A stretch of 64,000 nucleotides of DNA from Ferruginibacter sp050611725 (GTDB taxonomy: Bacteria > Bacteroidota > Bacteroidia > Chitinophagales > Chitinophagaceae), in contig NZ_JBODJB010000001.1 of assembly GCF_050611725.1 (NCBI RefSeq), positions 1,798,001-1,862,000 of the forward strand. The letters are read 5' to 3'. Shown piece by piece: positions 8,769 through 17,088 of this stretch (within the stretch, counting starts at the first letter, position 1; each line of letters starts with the position of its first letter). Below the pieces are notes generated by a model. That model was not told the DNA's origin, did not search any database, and saw nothing but the letters and a program-made list of their open reading frames with translations. The position numbers and the translations under genes are program-made.

Positions 8769-10709
8769 ATGATAAAAATTACATTACCCGATGGGGCAAT
8801 TAGGGAGTACGAAAGCGGCTCTTCTGCAATGGATGTTGCAAAATCTATCAGCGAAGGGTTAGCAAGAAAAGTGCTTGCGGCAAAAATTAATGGAGAAGTT
8901 TGGGATGCAACCAGGCCAATAATGGAAGATGCTTCTCTTCAATTACTAACCTGGAATGATCTGGATGGAAAATCTACCTTCTGGCATTCTTCTGCACATT
9001 TGATGGCAGAAGCCATTGAAAGTAGTTTTAAAGGAGTGAAATTTTGGGTTGGTCCTCCGTTAGAAACAGGCTTTTATTATGATGTTGATCTTGGCGATAA
9101 TCAGATCACTGAAGAAGACCTACGTAAACTGGAAGTGAAGATGGCGGAATTAGCAAAACAAAGTAATCCATTTCTTCGTCAGGAAATTGCAAAGGCAGAT
9201 GCCGTAAAATTATTTACAGATAAAGGAGATGAATATAAACTAGATCTGCTTAGTGGGTTGCAAGATGGCAACATTACTTTGTACACACAAGGACAATTTA
9301 CCGATCTCTGCCGTGGGCCACATATTCCAAACACAGGATTTATTAAAGGGATTAAACTAACAAGTATAGCCGGCGCTTATTGGAAAGGCGATGAAAAAAA
9401 TAAAATGCTTACACGTATTTATGGTGTAACATTTCCTTCAACAAAAGAGTTGGATGAATATCTTGTTTTGCTGGAAGAGGCAAAGAAAAGAGACCATCGT
9501 AAACTTGGTAAAGAATTAGAGTTGTTTGCATTTTCCGAAAAAGTAGGTATGGGCTTGCCTTTATGGTTGCCGAAAGGCGCTATGCTTAGAGAAAGATTGC
9601 AACAGTTCTTACAAAAAGCGCAAACCGAAAGCGGTTACCTTCCGGTGATTACTCCACATATCGGTCATAAAAACTTATATGTTACCAGCGGACACTATGA
9701 AAAATATGGCGCTGATAGTTTTCAACCAATCAAAACACCGCAGGAAGGTGAGGAGTTTTTTTTAAAACCAATGAACTGCCCTCATCATTGTGAAATTTAT
9801 AAAACATCTCCTCGTAGTTACAAAGATCTTCCCTTGCGTTTGGCAGAGTTTGGTACAGTGTATAGATACGAACAGCATGGGGAGCTACATGGCCTTACAA
9901 GGGTAAGAGGATTTACCCAGGACGATGCCCACTTATTCTGTATGCCAAGTCAGGTAAAAGATGAGTTCAAAAAAGTGATCGATCTTGTATTGTATGTTTT
10001 CGGTTCATTAGGATTTGAAAATTATACGGCACAGATATCTTTACGCAGTAAAGAAGATAGAAGCAAATACATTGGTACTGAAGCAAATTGGGACCTTGCA
10101 GAACAAGCGATCATTGAGGCTTCAGCTGAAAAAGGCTTGAAAACAGTGATTGAATATGGTGAAGCTGCATTCTATGGACCCAAGTTAGATTTTATGGTAA
10201 GAGATGCCATTGGTCGTAAATGGCAATTGGGTACCATACAGGTAGATTATAATTTACCGGAAAGATTTGATCTAACGTATATTGGAGAAGATAATGCTAA
10301 GCACCGTCCGGTAATGTTGCACAGGGCTCCGTTTGGAAGTATGGAAAGATTCATTGCAGTATTAACAGAGCATTGTGCAGGCAAATTTCCATTATGGTTA
10401 GTGCCTACGCAAGTTAAGATATTACCCATCAGCGATAAGTTTTTACCCCATTGCGAAGGGTTATTGCAGGAGTTAAAAAAAGCCGATATCAGAGCTGAAA
10501 TAGATGATAGAAACGAAAAGATCGGCAAAAAGATACGTGATACAGAGTTGGCCAAAGTACCCTTAATGCTCGTAATTGGAGAAAAAGAGATGAATGAGAA
10601 TAAAGTGGCGGTTCGCAGACAAGGCAAAGGCGATATAGGCGTACTTAATGTTGATGAATTTATCAACATGGTAAACGATGAAGTAAAGAGCCGTAGGGCA
10701 TTTGAATAA
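8769..10709 (+). CDS. thrS: threonyl-tRNA synthetase
   Basis: 646 residues, class II aminoacyl-tRNA synthetase charging tRNA-Thr in the cytoplasm. Domains in order: TGS (1-62, IKITLPDGAIREYESG), editing domain with the HxxxH motif HSSAH (about 74-78) and a later zinc-type C-x-GPH, and the catalytic core with MNCPHHCEIYK (zinc Cys), FGTVYRYEQHGELHGLTRVRGFTQDDAH (motif 2 region) and GSMERF (motif 3). The C-terminal anticodon-binding domain covers about 540-646. I place the start at ATG 8769 because the TGS domain begins there. Twelve more codons upstream are open, but the candidate -7 element overlaps that upstream start. infC follows 81 bases later, an arrangement common in bacteria. Confidence 0.97.
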   Translation: MIKITLPDGAIREYESGSSAMDVAKSISEGLARKVLAAKINGEVWDATRPIMEDASLQLLTWNDLDGKSTFWHSSAHLMAEAIESSFKGVKFWVGPPLETGFYYDVDLGDNQITEEDLRKLEVKMAELAKQSNPFLRQEIAKADAVKLFTDKGDEYKLDLLSGLQDGNITLYTQGQFTDLCRGPHIPNTGFIKGIKLTSIAGAYWKGDEKNKMLTRIYGVTFPSTKELDEYLVLLEEAKKRDHRKLGKELELFAFSEKVGMGLPLWLPKGAMLRERLQQFLQKAQTESGYLPVITPHIGHKNLYVTSGHYEKYGADSFQPIKTPQEGEEFFLKPMNCPHHCEIYKTSPRSYKDLPLRLAEFGTVYRYEQHGELHGLTRVRGFTQDDAHLFCMPSQVKDEFKKVIDLVLYVFGSLGFENYTAQISLRSKEDRSKYIGTEANWDLAEQAIIEASAEKGLKTVIEYGEAAFYGPKLDFMVRDAIGRKWQLGTIQVDYNLPERFDLTYIGEDNAKHRPVMLHRAPFGSMERFIAVLTEHCAGKFPLWLVPTQVKILPISDKFLPHCEGLLQELKKADIRAEIDDRNEKIGKKIRDTELAKVPLMLVIGEKEMNENKVAVRRQGKGDIGVLNVDEFINMVNDEVKSRRAFE

Positions 10710-10715
10710 AATAAG

Positions 10716-10723
10716 TATATTTG
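10716..10723 (+). promoter_or_regulatory. -7 element TATATTTG for infC
   Basis: TATATTTG fits TAnnTTTG and begins 6 bases after the thrS stop codon. It suggests infC has its own promoter with a leader of about 65 bases. Confidence 0.5.
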
Positions 10724-10790
10724 TATTGCAGGGGCTGCTCAAATGAGATAGCGACTCCTTAAAACTTAAATTTTTAACTAAAATTAATTA

Positions 10791-11366
10791 ATGGCATTTC
10801 CTCCTAGACCACCGAGGGGTACGTTTAACCCTCGTTTTAAAAAAGAGCAACAACAAGAACATCGTACCAATCACATGATCAGAGTACCTGAGGTACGGTT
10901 AGTTGGTGATAATGTAGAGCCTGGTGTTTACCCAACTCCGGATGCACTGAATATGGCAAAAGAGCTTGAGCTGGATCTTGTAGAGATATCTCCTGGAGCA
11001 GCACCTCCGGTTTGTAAGATCATTGACTACAATAAGTTTTTGTACAACGAAAAAAAGAAGAAGAAAGAAACAAAAGCAAAATCAAAAACAAGTGAGGTTA
11101 AAGAAGTAAGGTTTACACCAAACACCGATGATCATGATTTTGAATTCAAATGTAAACATGCAGAAAAATTTTTGCAGGATGGCAATAAAGTAAAAGCACA
11201 CGTACAATTCAAAGGCCGTGCTATCATGTTCAAAGAAAGAGGAGAATTACTTTTGTTGAAATTTGCAGATAGATTAAAAGACGTAGGCGCATTGGAAGGA
11301 TTACCTAAAATGGAAGGTAAAAGAATGTTGGTAATGTTTGCACCGAAAAGTCAGAAGAAAAAATAG
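10791..11366 (+). CDS. infC: translation initiation factor IF-3
   Basis: 191 residues. IF-3 binds the 30S subunit and checks start-codon pairing. The N-terminal domain (about 28-100) has the family pattern IRVPEVRLVGDNVEPGVYPT and LDLVEISPGAAPPVCKIIDY. A lysine-rich linker follows (KKKKKETKAKSKTS), then the C-terminal domain (KEVRFTPNTDDHDFEFK, KVKAHVQFKGRAIMFKERG). The start is a plain ATG, unlike the autoregulatory AUU start of Escherichia coli infC. The N-terminal extension MAFPPRPPRGTFNPRF is typical of Bacteroidota. rpmI and rplT, the usual next genes, are absent. A strong terminator follows at 11440-11474. Confidence 0.97.
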   Translation: MAFPPRPPRGTFNPRFKKEQQQEHRTNHMIRVPEVRLVGDNVEPGVYPTPDALNMAKELELDLVEISPGAAPPVCKIIDYNKFLYNEKKKKKETKAKSKTSEVKEVRFTPNTDDHDFEFKCKHAEKFLQDGNKVKAHVQFKGRAIMFKERGELLLLKFADRLKDVGALEGLPKMEGKRMLVMFAPKSQKKK

Positions 11367-11439
11367 ATTAGTTTATAGTTATTAGTTCATGGTTCATAGT
11401 TCATAGTTGTTGAAGTTACTAATAACCAACCTTAATAGA

Positions 11440-11474
11440 AATAGGCTATCGCTTAAATGTGATAGCCTATTTTC
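11440..11474 (+). terminator. infC terminator
   Basis: Perfect 11-bp arms AATAGGCTATC and GATAGCCTATT around a 10-base loop, followed by TTT. The reverse strand also has a stem with A/T flanks, so it may serve the convergent small gene as well. Spacers on both sides (11370-11415 and 11480-11545) hold reiterated TAGTTCATAGTT/TTATTTGTTAA words. Confidence 0.75.
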
Positions 11475-11553
11475 GTTAAATGTTATTTGGTAATAAAGTT
11501 ATTTGTTAATCGTTATTTGTTAATCTTTGGAAGTATTAACTAGTAACTATTAA

Positions 11554-11775
11554 CTAATACTCGTCTTCATTGAAAAAGAAATCTTCCTGGCTTGGATAAT
11601 CAGGCCAAATATCTTCAAGTCCTTCATATATTTCGCCTTCATCTTCCAGTTCCTGTAAGTTTTCAATTACTTCAATTGGAGCTCCGCTACGGATGCTGAA
11701 ATCAATCAATTCATCTTTAGTTGCCGGCCAAGGGGCATCTTCCAAATGTGACGCTAATTCTAAAGTCCAAAACAT
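11554..11775 (-). CDS. DUF2795 family small protein
   Basis: 73 residues, acidic. It matches a strongly conserved Bacteroidota protein with the core PWPATKDELIDFSIRSGAP and a C-terminal DIWPDYP followed by an acidic tail FFFNEDEY. The core helices resemble DUF2795, a small helical domain of unknown function. The ATG at 11775 is preceded by an A/T-rich leader. It sits convergent to infC and alone. The strong conservation I recall suggests a housekeeping role, but I cannot name it. Confidence 0.8.
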   Translation of the reverse strand: MFWTLELASHLEDAPWPATKDELIDFSIRSGAPIEVIENLQELEDEGEIYEGLEDIWPDYPSQEDFFFNEDEY

Positions 11776-11934
11776 AGTAATACGTTTTAATTTTTTGCAA
11801 ATGTATAAGTTTGGTGGAATTTACCAAATGTGTTTTTGAACACTTCTAATTTTAATAGATGCAGAAATAAAAATAAAGGTTGTATTTAACGCTAAATTCG
11901 TTCTTTGTTTTAAATAATTAATTACTTTAGCCGC

Positions 11935-12585
11935 ATGCTATCTGCAACCGGTATTTATAAGAATTATGGCTTATTGCCTGTTTTACAAGGAGTTGATATT
12001 GATGTCAACAAAGGCGAAATAGTGAGCATTGTGGGTTCTTCCGGGGCAGGAAAAAGTACTTTATTGCATATTTTAGGGAGCTTGGACATGGCCGATAAAG
12101 GGCAGATTACTATCAATAATGAAAGACTGGATAGCCTTTCTGCTAAAAAACTGGCAGCCTTTAGAAACAAACATATCGGCTTCGTATTTCAATTCCACCA
12201 CTTATTACCCGAGTTTACAGCTTTGGAAAATGTTTGTATTCCCGGGTGGATTGCCGGACGAAAGAAAAAGGAGGTGGAAGAATACGCATTAAAGCTCTTA
12301 GGCGATTTGGGGTTGACAAACAGAAAGGATAATAAACCCCAGCAATTATCCGGAGGAGAACAACAAAGGGTAGCAGTTGCACGTGCATTGATCAATAATC
12401 CGGCGATAATTATGGCAGATGAACCAACCGGTAATTTAGATAGTGCTAATGCTAAAGAACTACACAATCTCTTTATAGACTTACGCAAGCAATTCGATCA
12501 AACATTTTTAGTTGTGACACACAATGAGGAATTAGCGGCGATGAGTGATAGGATACTTCACATGAAAGATGGGAGGATAATTTGA
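11935..12585 (+). CDS. ABC transporter ATPase, LolD-like
   Basis: 216 residues, a single ABC ATPase domain: Walker A GSSGAGKST (about 34-42), Q-loop FVFQFHHLLPEFTALENV, signature LSGGEQQRVAVARAL (about 139), Walker B IIMADEPTGNLD, H-loop VVTHN. The Q-loop sequence and ENVCIPGW follow the LolD/MacB class, and LolD of the lipoprotein-release complex (LolCDE) is the closest fit. No LolC/E permease lies beside it, so the assignment rests on sequence alone. A gap of only 93 bases, built of an inverted repeat, separates it from the convergent cobalamin adenosyltransferase gene. Confidence 0.85.
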   Translation: MLSATGIYKNYGLLPVLQGVDIDVNKGEIVSIVGSSGAGKSTLLHILGSLDMADKGQITINNERLDSLSAKKLAAFRNKHIGFVFQFHHLLPEFTALENVCIPGWIAGRKKKEVEEYALKLLGDLGLTNRKDNKPQQLSGGEQQRVAVARALINNPAIIMADEPTGNLDSANAKELHNLFIDLRKQFDQTFLVVTHNEELAAMSDRILHMKDGRII

Positions 12586-12678
12586 TGTGCTAATTTGGTG
12601 ATATGCTGATGTGCTGATAAAAGGGTATCAAATTACTATTCATTTTCACATTAATGAATTAGCGCATCAGCACATCAA
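12586..12678. repeat. imperfect inverted repeat, GTGCTGATGTG family (copy 1)
   Basis: About 26-bp arms containing TATGCTGATGTGCTGAT and GCGCATCAGCACATCAACTA pair at roughly 21 of 26 positions. It lies between two convergent genes, so it may end both transcripts. Related words occur at 37228-37430 and 56300-56405. Confidence 0.6.
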
Positions 12679-13242
12679 CTAATCAGTTCTTGGCTTCCAA
12701 ATAACCTCAGGCACATTCAGTTTAAAGGAGGTATATCTTGCCAAAACAAAAAGATAATCGCTTAAGCGATTGATATATTTTATCACCAACGCTTCTACAA
12801 ATAATTCGTGATCTTGTAGGCTTACACAAAGTCTTTCTGCACGTCTGCACACACACCTTGCTACATGGGTAGCCGATACTGCTACATGGCCGCCGGGAAG
12901 GATAAAGGATCTCATCGTGGGTAATACCTCATTCATTCTGTCAATTTCATTTTCTAAAAAAACAATGTCTGTTTCTTTAAGATCGGGTATTTTCATCAGT
13001 GGCTCTTTATCTGGATCGCAGGCAAGAGATGAGCCTATCGTAAAAAGCCTGTCCTGAATTTCTTTTAAAGTATTTTTCGTTTGTTCATCGGCGTTATAAT
13101 CGGCTACAAGTCCAATATGGGAATTTAATTCGTCTATTGTACCGTAAGCTTCAATTCTTAAATTGCTTTTAGAAACTTTGGTGCCGCCAATTAAACTTGT
13201 TTTGCCGAGATCGCCGGTTTTGGTATATATCTTCAATGCCAT
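12679..13242 (-). CDS. ATP:cob(I)alamin adenosyltransferase, PduO type
   Basis: 187 residues. It transfers the adenosyl group of ATP to cob(I)alamin to make coenzyme B12. The N-terminal ATP-binding motif TKTGDLGKTSLIGG (residues 7-20), the acidic YGTIDELNSHIGL, and the conserved RCVCRRAERL near residue 125, whose Arg/Glu residues lie in the active site of PduO-type enzymes, are all present. The end NVPEVIWKP is also typical. No other B12 gene is nearby, which fits a salvage enzyme serving B12-dependent enzymes encoded elsewhere. Confidence 0.93.
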   Translation of the reverse strand: MALKIYTKTGDLGKTSLIGGTKVSKSNLRIEAYGTIDELNSHIGLVADYNADEQTKNTLKEIQDRLFTIGSSLACDPDKEPLMKIPDLKETDIVFLENEIDRMNEVLPTMRSFILPGGHVAVSATHVARCVCRRAERLCVSLQDHELFVEALVIKYINRLSDYLFVLARYTSFKLNVPEVIWKPRTD

Positions 13243-13305
13243 GCTGAAAATTACAGATGATTTTATCCAATAACAAACAAGGAGGGAGAATTGTTGAAAA
13301 AAGGG

Positions 13306-14022
13306 TTAAACTGTTGAAAGATGTTCTCTGCTAGCTTGCTTGGTAAGGTTGTCGCTTTCTATCAGCCCGTCTCTCAGGCGAATGATTCTGTGAGAAAATG
13401 CTGCAATGTCTTCTTCATGTGTTACCAGCACCACAGTATTTCCATCGTCATGAATCTTGCCTAATATGTCCATGATCTCATGCGATGTTTTAGAATCGAG
13501 ATTGCCTGTTGGTTCATCTGCCAGAATGATAGAAGGATTATTGATCAATGCTCTTGCTATTGCAACTCTTTGGCATTGACCACCACTGAGTTCATTTGGT
13601 TTATGATGGCTCCTATCTTCAAGCTTTACTTTTTTCAAAGTTTCTAACGCTCTCTCCGTTCTTTCTTTTTTAGGAATGCCACTGTAGATAAGTGGCAATG
13701 CAACATTTTCTACTGCTGTTAATCTTGGTAGTAAATTGAACTGTTGAAAAACAAAACCAATTTCCTGATTTCTTATTTCAGCCAGATCGTTATCCTCCAT
13801 TCTGCTTACATCATTGCTGTTGAGTACATATTTTCCTGCAGTAGCAGTATCAAGGCAGCCTAAAATATTCATCAATGTACTTTTACCACTACCGCTCGGA
13901 CCCATCAAAGCAACATACTCATTTTTAAAAATATCCAAGCTAATGCCTTTGAGAACCGGGAGTTCGTTCTTACCGAGGTAATAACTTTTTTTGATATCTT
14001 CTAAATGGATGATTGATTGCAT
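13306..14022 (-). CDS. ABC transporter ATPase, MacB/LolD class
   Basis: 238 residues with one ABC domain: Walker A GPSGSGKST (about 41-49), Q-loop FVFQQFNLLPRLTAVENVALPL, signature LSGGQCQRVAIARAL, Walker B IILADEPTGNLDSKT, H-loop LVTHEED. These follow the MacB-type ATPases that partner with FtsX-fold permeases in envelope export. No permease gene is adjacent. A MacB-type permease fragment lies at the right edge (63224-64000), too far away to call a pair. A short Ser/Thr tail follows the domain. A two-armed repeat (14046-14103) separates it from gatC upstream. Confidence 0.85.
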   Translation of the reverse strand: MQSIIHLEDIKKSYYLGKNELPVLKGISLDIFKNEYVALMGPSGSGKSTLMNILGCLDTATAGKYVLNSNDVSRMEDNDLAEIRNQEIGFVFQQFNLLPRLTAVENVALPLIYSGIPKKERTERALETLKKVKLEDRSHHKPNELSGGQCQRVAIARALINNPSIILADEPTGNLDSKTSHEIMDILGKIHDDGNTVVLVTHEEDIAAFSHRIIRLRDGLIESDNLTKQASREHLSTV

Positions 14023-14027
14023 TCTGT

Positions 14028-14113
14028 TCGTTTAAAACGTTTAACGTTTAAGACATTTGTAAAGTATTCATCAGTCTGAAAACTAACTTTAAACGTCTTA
14101 AACCTTTTAAACA
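14028..14113. repeat. inverted repeat, AAACGTTTAA family (copy 1)
   Basis: GTTTAAGAC (14046-14054) pairs perfectly with GTCTTAAAC (14095-14103), with additional partial pairing of TTTAAAACGTTTAA words on both sides. Relatives separate the tRNA, tuf and secE genes at 56490-59525. Confidence 0.6.
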
Positions 14114-14114
14114 T

Positions 14115-14405
14115 TTATTTCTTTATTACTTTAGGTACTTTAAAAAACTCTTCATCTTTTACCGGTGCATTTTTCAATGCTTCTTTTCTGTCAATGCTGC
14201 CTTTTACTTCATCTTCTCTCAATATATTTACATTTTCGCTCATGTGCAACAATGGTTCTACACCTGTTGTATCCAGTTCATTCAGTTTTTCAACGAATTC
14301 GATCATTCGCTGTAGATCGGTTTTAATAGCTGCTTTTTCAGCGTCATTGTATTTCAGTCTTGCCAAATGAGCAATTTTTTCAACCATTGTATCATTTACT
14401 TCCAT
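14115..14405 (-). CDS. gatC: Asp-tRNA(Asn)/Glu-tRNA(Gln) amidotransferase subunit C
   Basis: 96 residues, the normal GatC length. GatC wraps around the GatA-GatB interface in the amidotransferase that corrects misacylated tRNA-Asn/Gln. Visible family features are VEKIAHLARLKY (residues 8-19), the helix with LQRMIEFVEKLNELDTTGVEPLLH and the C-terminal REDEV followed by APVKDEEFFKVPKVI. gatA and gatB are not adjacent, which is usual in Bacteroidota. Confidence 0.95.
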   Translation of the reverse strand: MEVNDTMVEKIAHLARLKYNDAEKAAIKTDLQRMIEFVEKLNELDTTGVEPLLHMSENVNILREDEVKGSIDRKEALKNAPVKDEEFFKVPKVIKK

Positions 14406-14464
14406 AAAACAAAAATAATGGATTAGGCTGAGTTACAAGATGCTTTTATATAAACGGCACCTAA

Positions 14465-14502
14465 TTTTTCTATTGTCTATTGTCTATTGACTATTGACTT
14501 TT
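14465..14502. repeat. tandem word repeat (TATTGTC/TATTGAC)
   Basis: TCTATTGTCTATTGTCTATT is followed by two further near-copies (GACTATTGACTT) immediately before the trpS promoter region. A TATCTTCG at 14503-14510 resembles the -7 element. This is a half-element of the word-built repeats. Confidence 0.5.
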
Positions 14503-14520
14503 GTTATCTTCGCCGCAATT

Positions 14521-15525
14521 ATGAGTAACAAGAAGGAAATAGTAATGAGTGGGATAAGGCCCACGGGTTTTTTGCACCTTGGCAACTACTTTGGTGCTAT
14601 CCGTAATTATGTACGTATGCAGGAAGATTTTGACTGCTATTTTATGGTCGCTGATCTGCATTCGCTTACAACTCATCCAGATACAAAAGAACTGAAATTG
14701 AATGTACATCGTGTTTTGGCAGAAAATATAGCTTGCGGATTGGATCCTGATAAAGTGGCCCTGTATTGTCAAAGCCATATTTATGAAACATCTGAATTGT
14801 ATCTCTATTTAAATATGCTGGCTTATAAAGGGGAGCTGGAAAAGACCACTACCTTTAAAGATAAAGTAAGACAAAGCCCGGACAATGTAAATGCAGGTTT
14901 ATTAACTTATCCTGTTTTGCAGGCTGCCGATATTTTGCTGCACAGAGCCAAATTTGTGCCGGTAGGAAAGGACCAGGAACAACATTTGGAAATGGCCAGG
15001 AATTTTGCCAACCGTTTCAATCATCGTTATGGAGATGTGCTTCCGGAGCCCATTGCGTTTAATTACGGAAATAACCTGATAAAAGTTCCAAGTTTGGATG
15101 GCACCGGAAAAATGAGCAAAAGTGAAAATCAAAATGCAACATTATACCTTGCTGATGAGGATGAAGTGATCAGAAAAAAAGTAATGAAAGCTAAGACAGA
15201 CAGCGGTCCTACGGAACCCGGGATGCCTAAGCCAGATTATATTGAGAATATATTTGACCTGATGAAGTTGGTAAGTACAGAAGAAGTGATCAATAAGTTT
15301 GAAACAGATTATAATAGCTGTACAATCCGTTATGGTGATATGAAAAAGCAACTGGCGGAAGATATGGTTAACTTTATAGCACCAATCCGCAGTAGGGTAA
15401 ATGCTATCTTGAATGATGAAGCATATCTTCAAAAAGTGATGGAGCAAGGGGCAGAAAAAGCAAGGGTAAGTGCAAAAGCTACCATGAACCGGGTGAGGGA
15501 AGCTATGGGACTTAATTATTTTTAA
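14521..15525 (+). CDS. trpS: tryptophanyl-tRNA synthetase
   Basis: 334 residues, class I aminoacyl-tRNA synthetase for tryptophan. The HIGH-type motif is in GIRPTGFLHLGNYFG (about residues 11-25) and the KMSKS loop in GTGKMSKSENQN (about 195-206). The Rossmann-fold stretch ADLHSLTTHPD is also typical. The ORF is open nine codons further upstream, but the ATG at 14521 is preceded by an A/C-rich leader and a -7-like TATCTTCG, and it agrees with the family N-terminus. A weak hairpin (15566-15583) follows the stop. Confidence 0.97.
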   Translation: MSNKKEIVMSGIRPTGFLHLGNYFGAIRNYVRMQEDFDCYFMVADLHSLTTHPDTKELKLNVHRVLAENIACGLDPDKVALYCQSHIYETSELYLYLNMLAYKGELEKTTTFKDKVRQSPDNVNAGLLTYPVLQAADILLHRAKFVPVGKDQEQHLEMARNFANRFNHRYGDVLPEPIAFNYGNNLIKVPSLDGTGKMSKSENQNATLYLADEDEVIRKKVMKAKTDSGPTEPGMPKPDYIENIFDLMKLVSTEEVINKFETDYNSCTIRYGDMKKQLAEDMVNFIAPIRSRVNAILNDEAYLQKVMEQGAEKARVSAKATMNRVREAMGLNYF

Positions 15526-15658
15526 TCCCCAAAATAAATTAAGAGTTTTTATATTTAGTAACATTAACTAAGTTTGCTTAGTTTCCAATCCTTGAAGAAT
15601 TACTATCACCATTTTATATTAAATTTCTAAAACTCTCGGCCGGTCGGCAAAACAGGGT

Positions 15659-16294
15659 ATGGCAAAAGCAAAGAAACCAAAACACATTGCAGTAGCAGGT
15701 AACATCGGTGCAGGTAAAACTACTTTAACGGAAATGTTGAGTAAGCATTACAAATGGATTCCTCAATTCGAAGATGTTGATCACAACCCTTATCTGAACG
15801 ACTTTTACGAAGATATGCCGAGATGGAGTTTTAATCTTCAGATATTCTTTTTGAACAGTCGCCTTAATCAATTGCTCGATATACATCGTGGTACCGAAAC
15901 CGTTATTCAGGATAGAACAATTTATGAAGATGCTAATATTTTTGCTCCCAATCTACATGATATGGGCTTAATGGGCAAAAGAGATTTTGATAACTACTAT
16001 CGTTTTTTTGAAACATTGAAATCTATGGTACAACCTCCGGATCTCTTGATCTATCTGAAAGCATCTGTACCAACATTGGTTGCACAAATACAAAAAAGAG
16101 GTAGGGAGTATGAAGAGAATATCAGATTAGATTATCTGAAAAAACTAAACGATTATTACAATAACTGGATCGATAATTATAAAGAAGGTCAACTACTGAT
16201 TGTTGATGCAGATACCAATAAATTTGCGGATAATGAAGAAGATCTGGGTAAGATCATCACAACCATTGATAGTAAATTATTCGGATTGTTTTAG
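15659..16294 (+). CDS. deoxynucleoside kinase
   Basis: 211 residues of the dNK family, which phosphorylates deoxynucleosides for salvage. It has the P-loop GNIGAGKTTL (residues 15-24), the substrate/ERS-type motif TVIQDRTIYEDANIF, and a lid RGREYEENIRLDYLKKLNDYY. It is a soluble enzyme. The substrate (dA/dG or dC) cannot be read reliably from the motifs. It ends 65 bases before the convergent response-regulator gene, and the gap contains a short inverted repeat (AGTTGGA 16293-16299 with TCCAACT 16334-16340). Confidence 0.92.
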   Translation: MAKAKKPKHIAVAGNIGAGKTTLTEMLSKHYKWIPQFEDVDHNPYLNDFYEDMPRWSFNLQIFFLNSRLNQLLDIHRGTETVIQDRTIYEDANIFAPNLHDMGLMGKRDFDNYYRFFETLKSMVQPPDLLIYLKASVPTLVAQIQKRGREYEENIRLDYLKKLNDYYNNWIDNYKEGQLLIVDADTNKFADNEEDLGKIITTIDSKLFGLF

Positions 16295-16359
16295 TTGGAT
16301 GTTGGAAAAAGAACTTGTGCGATATAAAAAACCTCCAACTTTAAACTTCAAACCTAAAA

Positions 16360-17010
16360 CTACTCGATCAACTGGTGCTTCATTGCATAAAACACCAATC
16401 CAACAGAGTTTTTAACGCCAAAACGTTCCATTAATCTATCTTTGATGGCCTCTACTGTTCTGGCACTGATATTCATTTTCTGAGCTATTTCTGTTGCTGT
16501 GAACTCCATACACACTAATGTGATCACTTCTTTTTCTTTTTCACTGATAACAATTTCGGAATTCAGATTAGCATTGAATTTTTGTTTGCTGTAATTTTTC
16601 TTTACTAAAACCCTGTTCACAAACGAACTCAGGTAATAACCTGTACGTTTAACATCCATGATTGCTTTTTTGATCTCAGTGGAATCAGTGTTTTTTAGTA
16701 AATAACCTGCAGCGCCACAATCCATTAAATGGCCGATGAAGTGTTCGTCTTCGTACATAGTAAGAATCAGTACTCTTATGTGTGGATGTGTTTTTGCTAA
16801 TTGTTTGGTTACTTCTATGCCGTCTTTCACGGGCATTTTAAGGTCACATAAAATGATGTCTGGATCAGCTTCAGGTATTTTTTCAAGCAGTTCACTGCCA
16901 TTTTCGGCTTCTAATACAAATTGGATATTGGTATAGGACCTCATGGAAAGTATAACTCCCTTTCTGAAGAGTTTATGGTCATCTGCTATGGCTACTTTGA
17001 TTATCTCCAT
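16360..17010 (-). CDS. NarL/FixJ-type response regulator (LuxR HTH), partner of the adjacent kinase
   Basis: 216 residues. The receiver domain (about 1-120) has the acidic pair DD (10-11), phosphoacceptor Asp56 in ILCDLKMP, Thr in ILTMYED and Lys in LLKNTD. The C-terminal LuxR-type helix-turn-helix (about 150-210) reads ISEKEKEVITLVCMEFTATEIAQKM and SARTVEAIKDRLMERFGVKN. It lies 78 bases after the histidine-kinase gene on the same strand and so should be its cognate regulator. Two further regulators of the same family are encoded divergently at 19551 and 20386. Confidence 0.93.
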   Translation of the reverse strand: MEIIKVAIADDHKLFRKGVILSMRSYTNIQFVLEAENGSELLEKIPEADPDIILCDLKMPVKDGIEVTKQLAKTHPHIRVLILTMYEDEHFIGHLMDCGAAGYLLKNTDSTEIKKAIMDVKRTGYYLSSFVNRVLVKKNYSKQKFNANLNSEIVISEKEKEVITLVCMEFTATEIAQKMNISARTVEAIKDRLMERFGVKNSVGLVFYAMKHQLIE

Positions 17011-17088
17011 AATGGTTTTGTAATAGGTTAAAGTTACACAAAAATAGTTCTTTGCTAACTCTATTTTACTGGAAATGTATAAGTGGTA

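Noticed and set aside
10247..10669. 140-codon ORF antisense to the end of thrS
   Set aside because: It mirrors the codon pattern of thrS, has no recognisable domain and no leader; it is a shadow frame.
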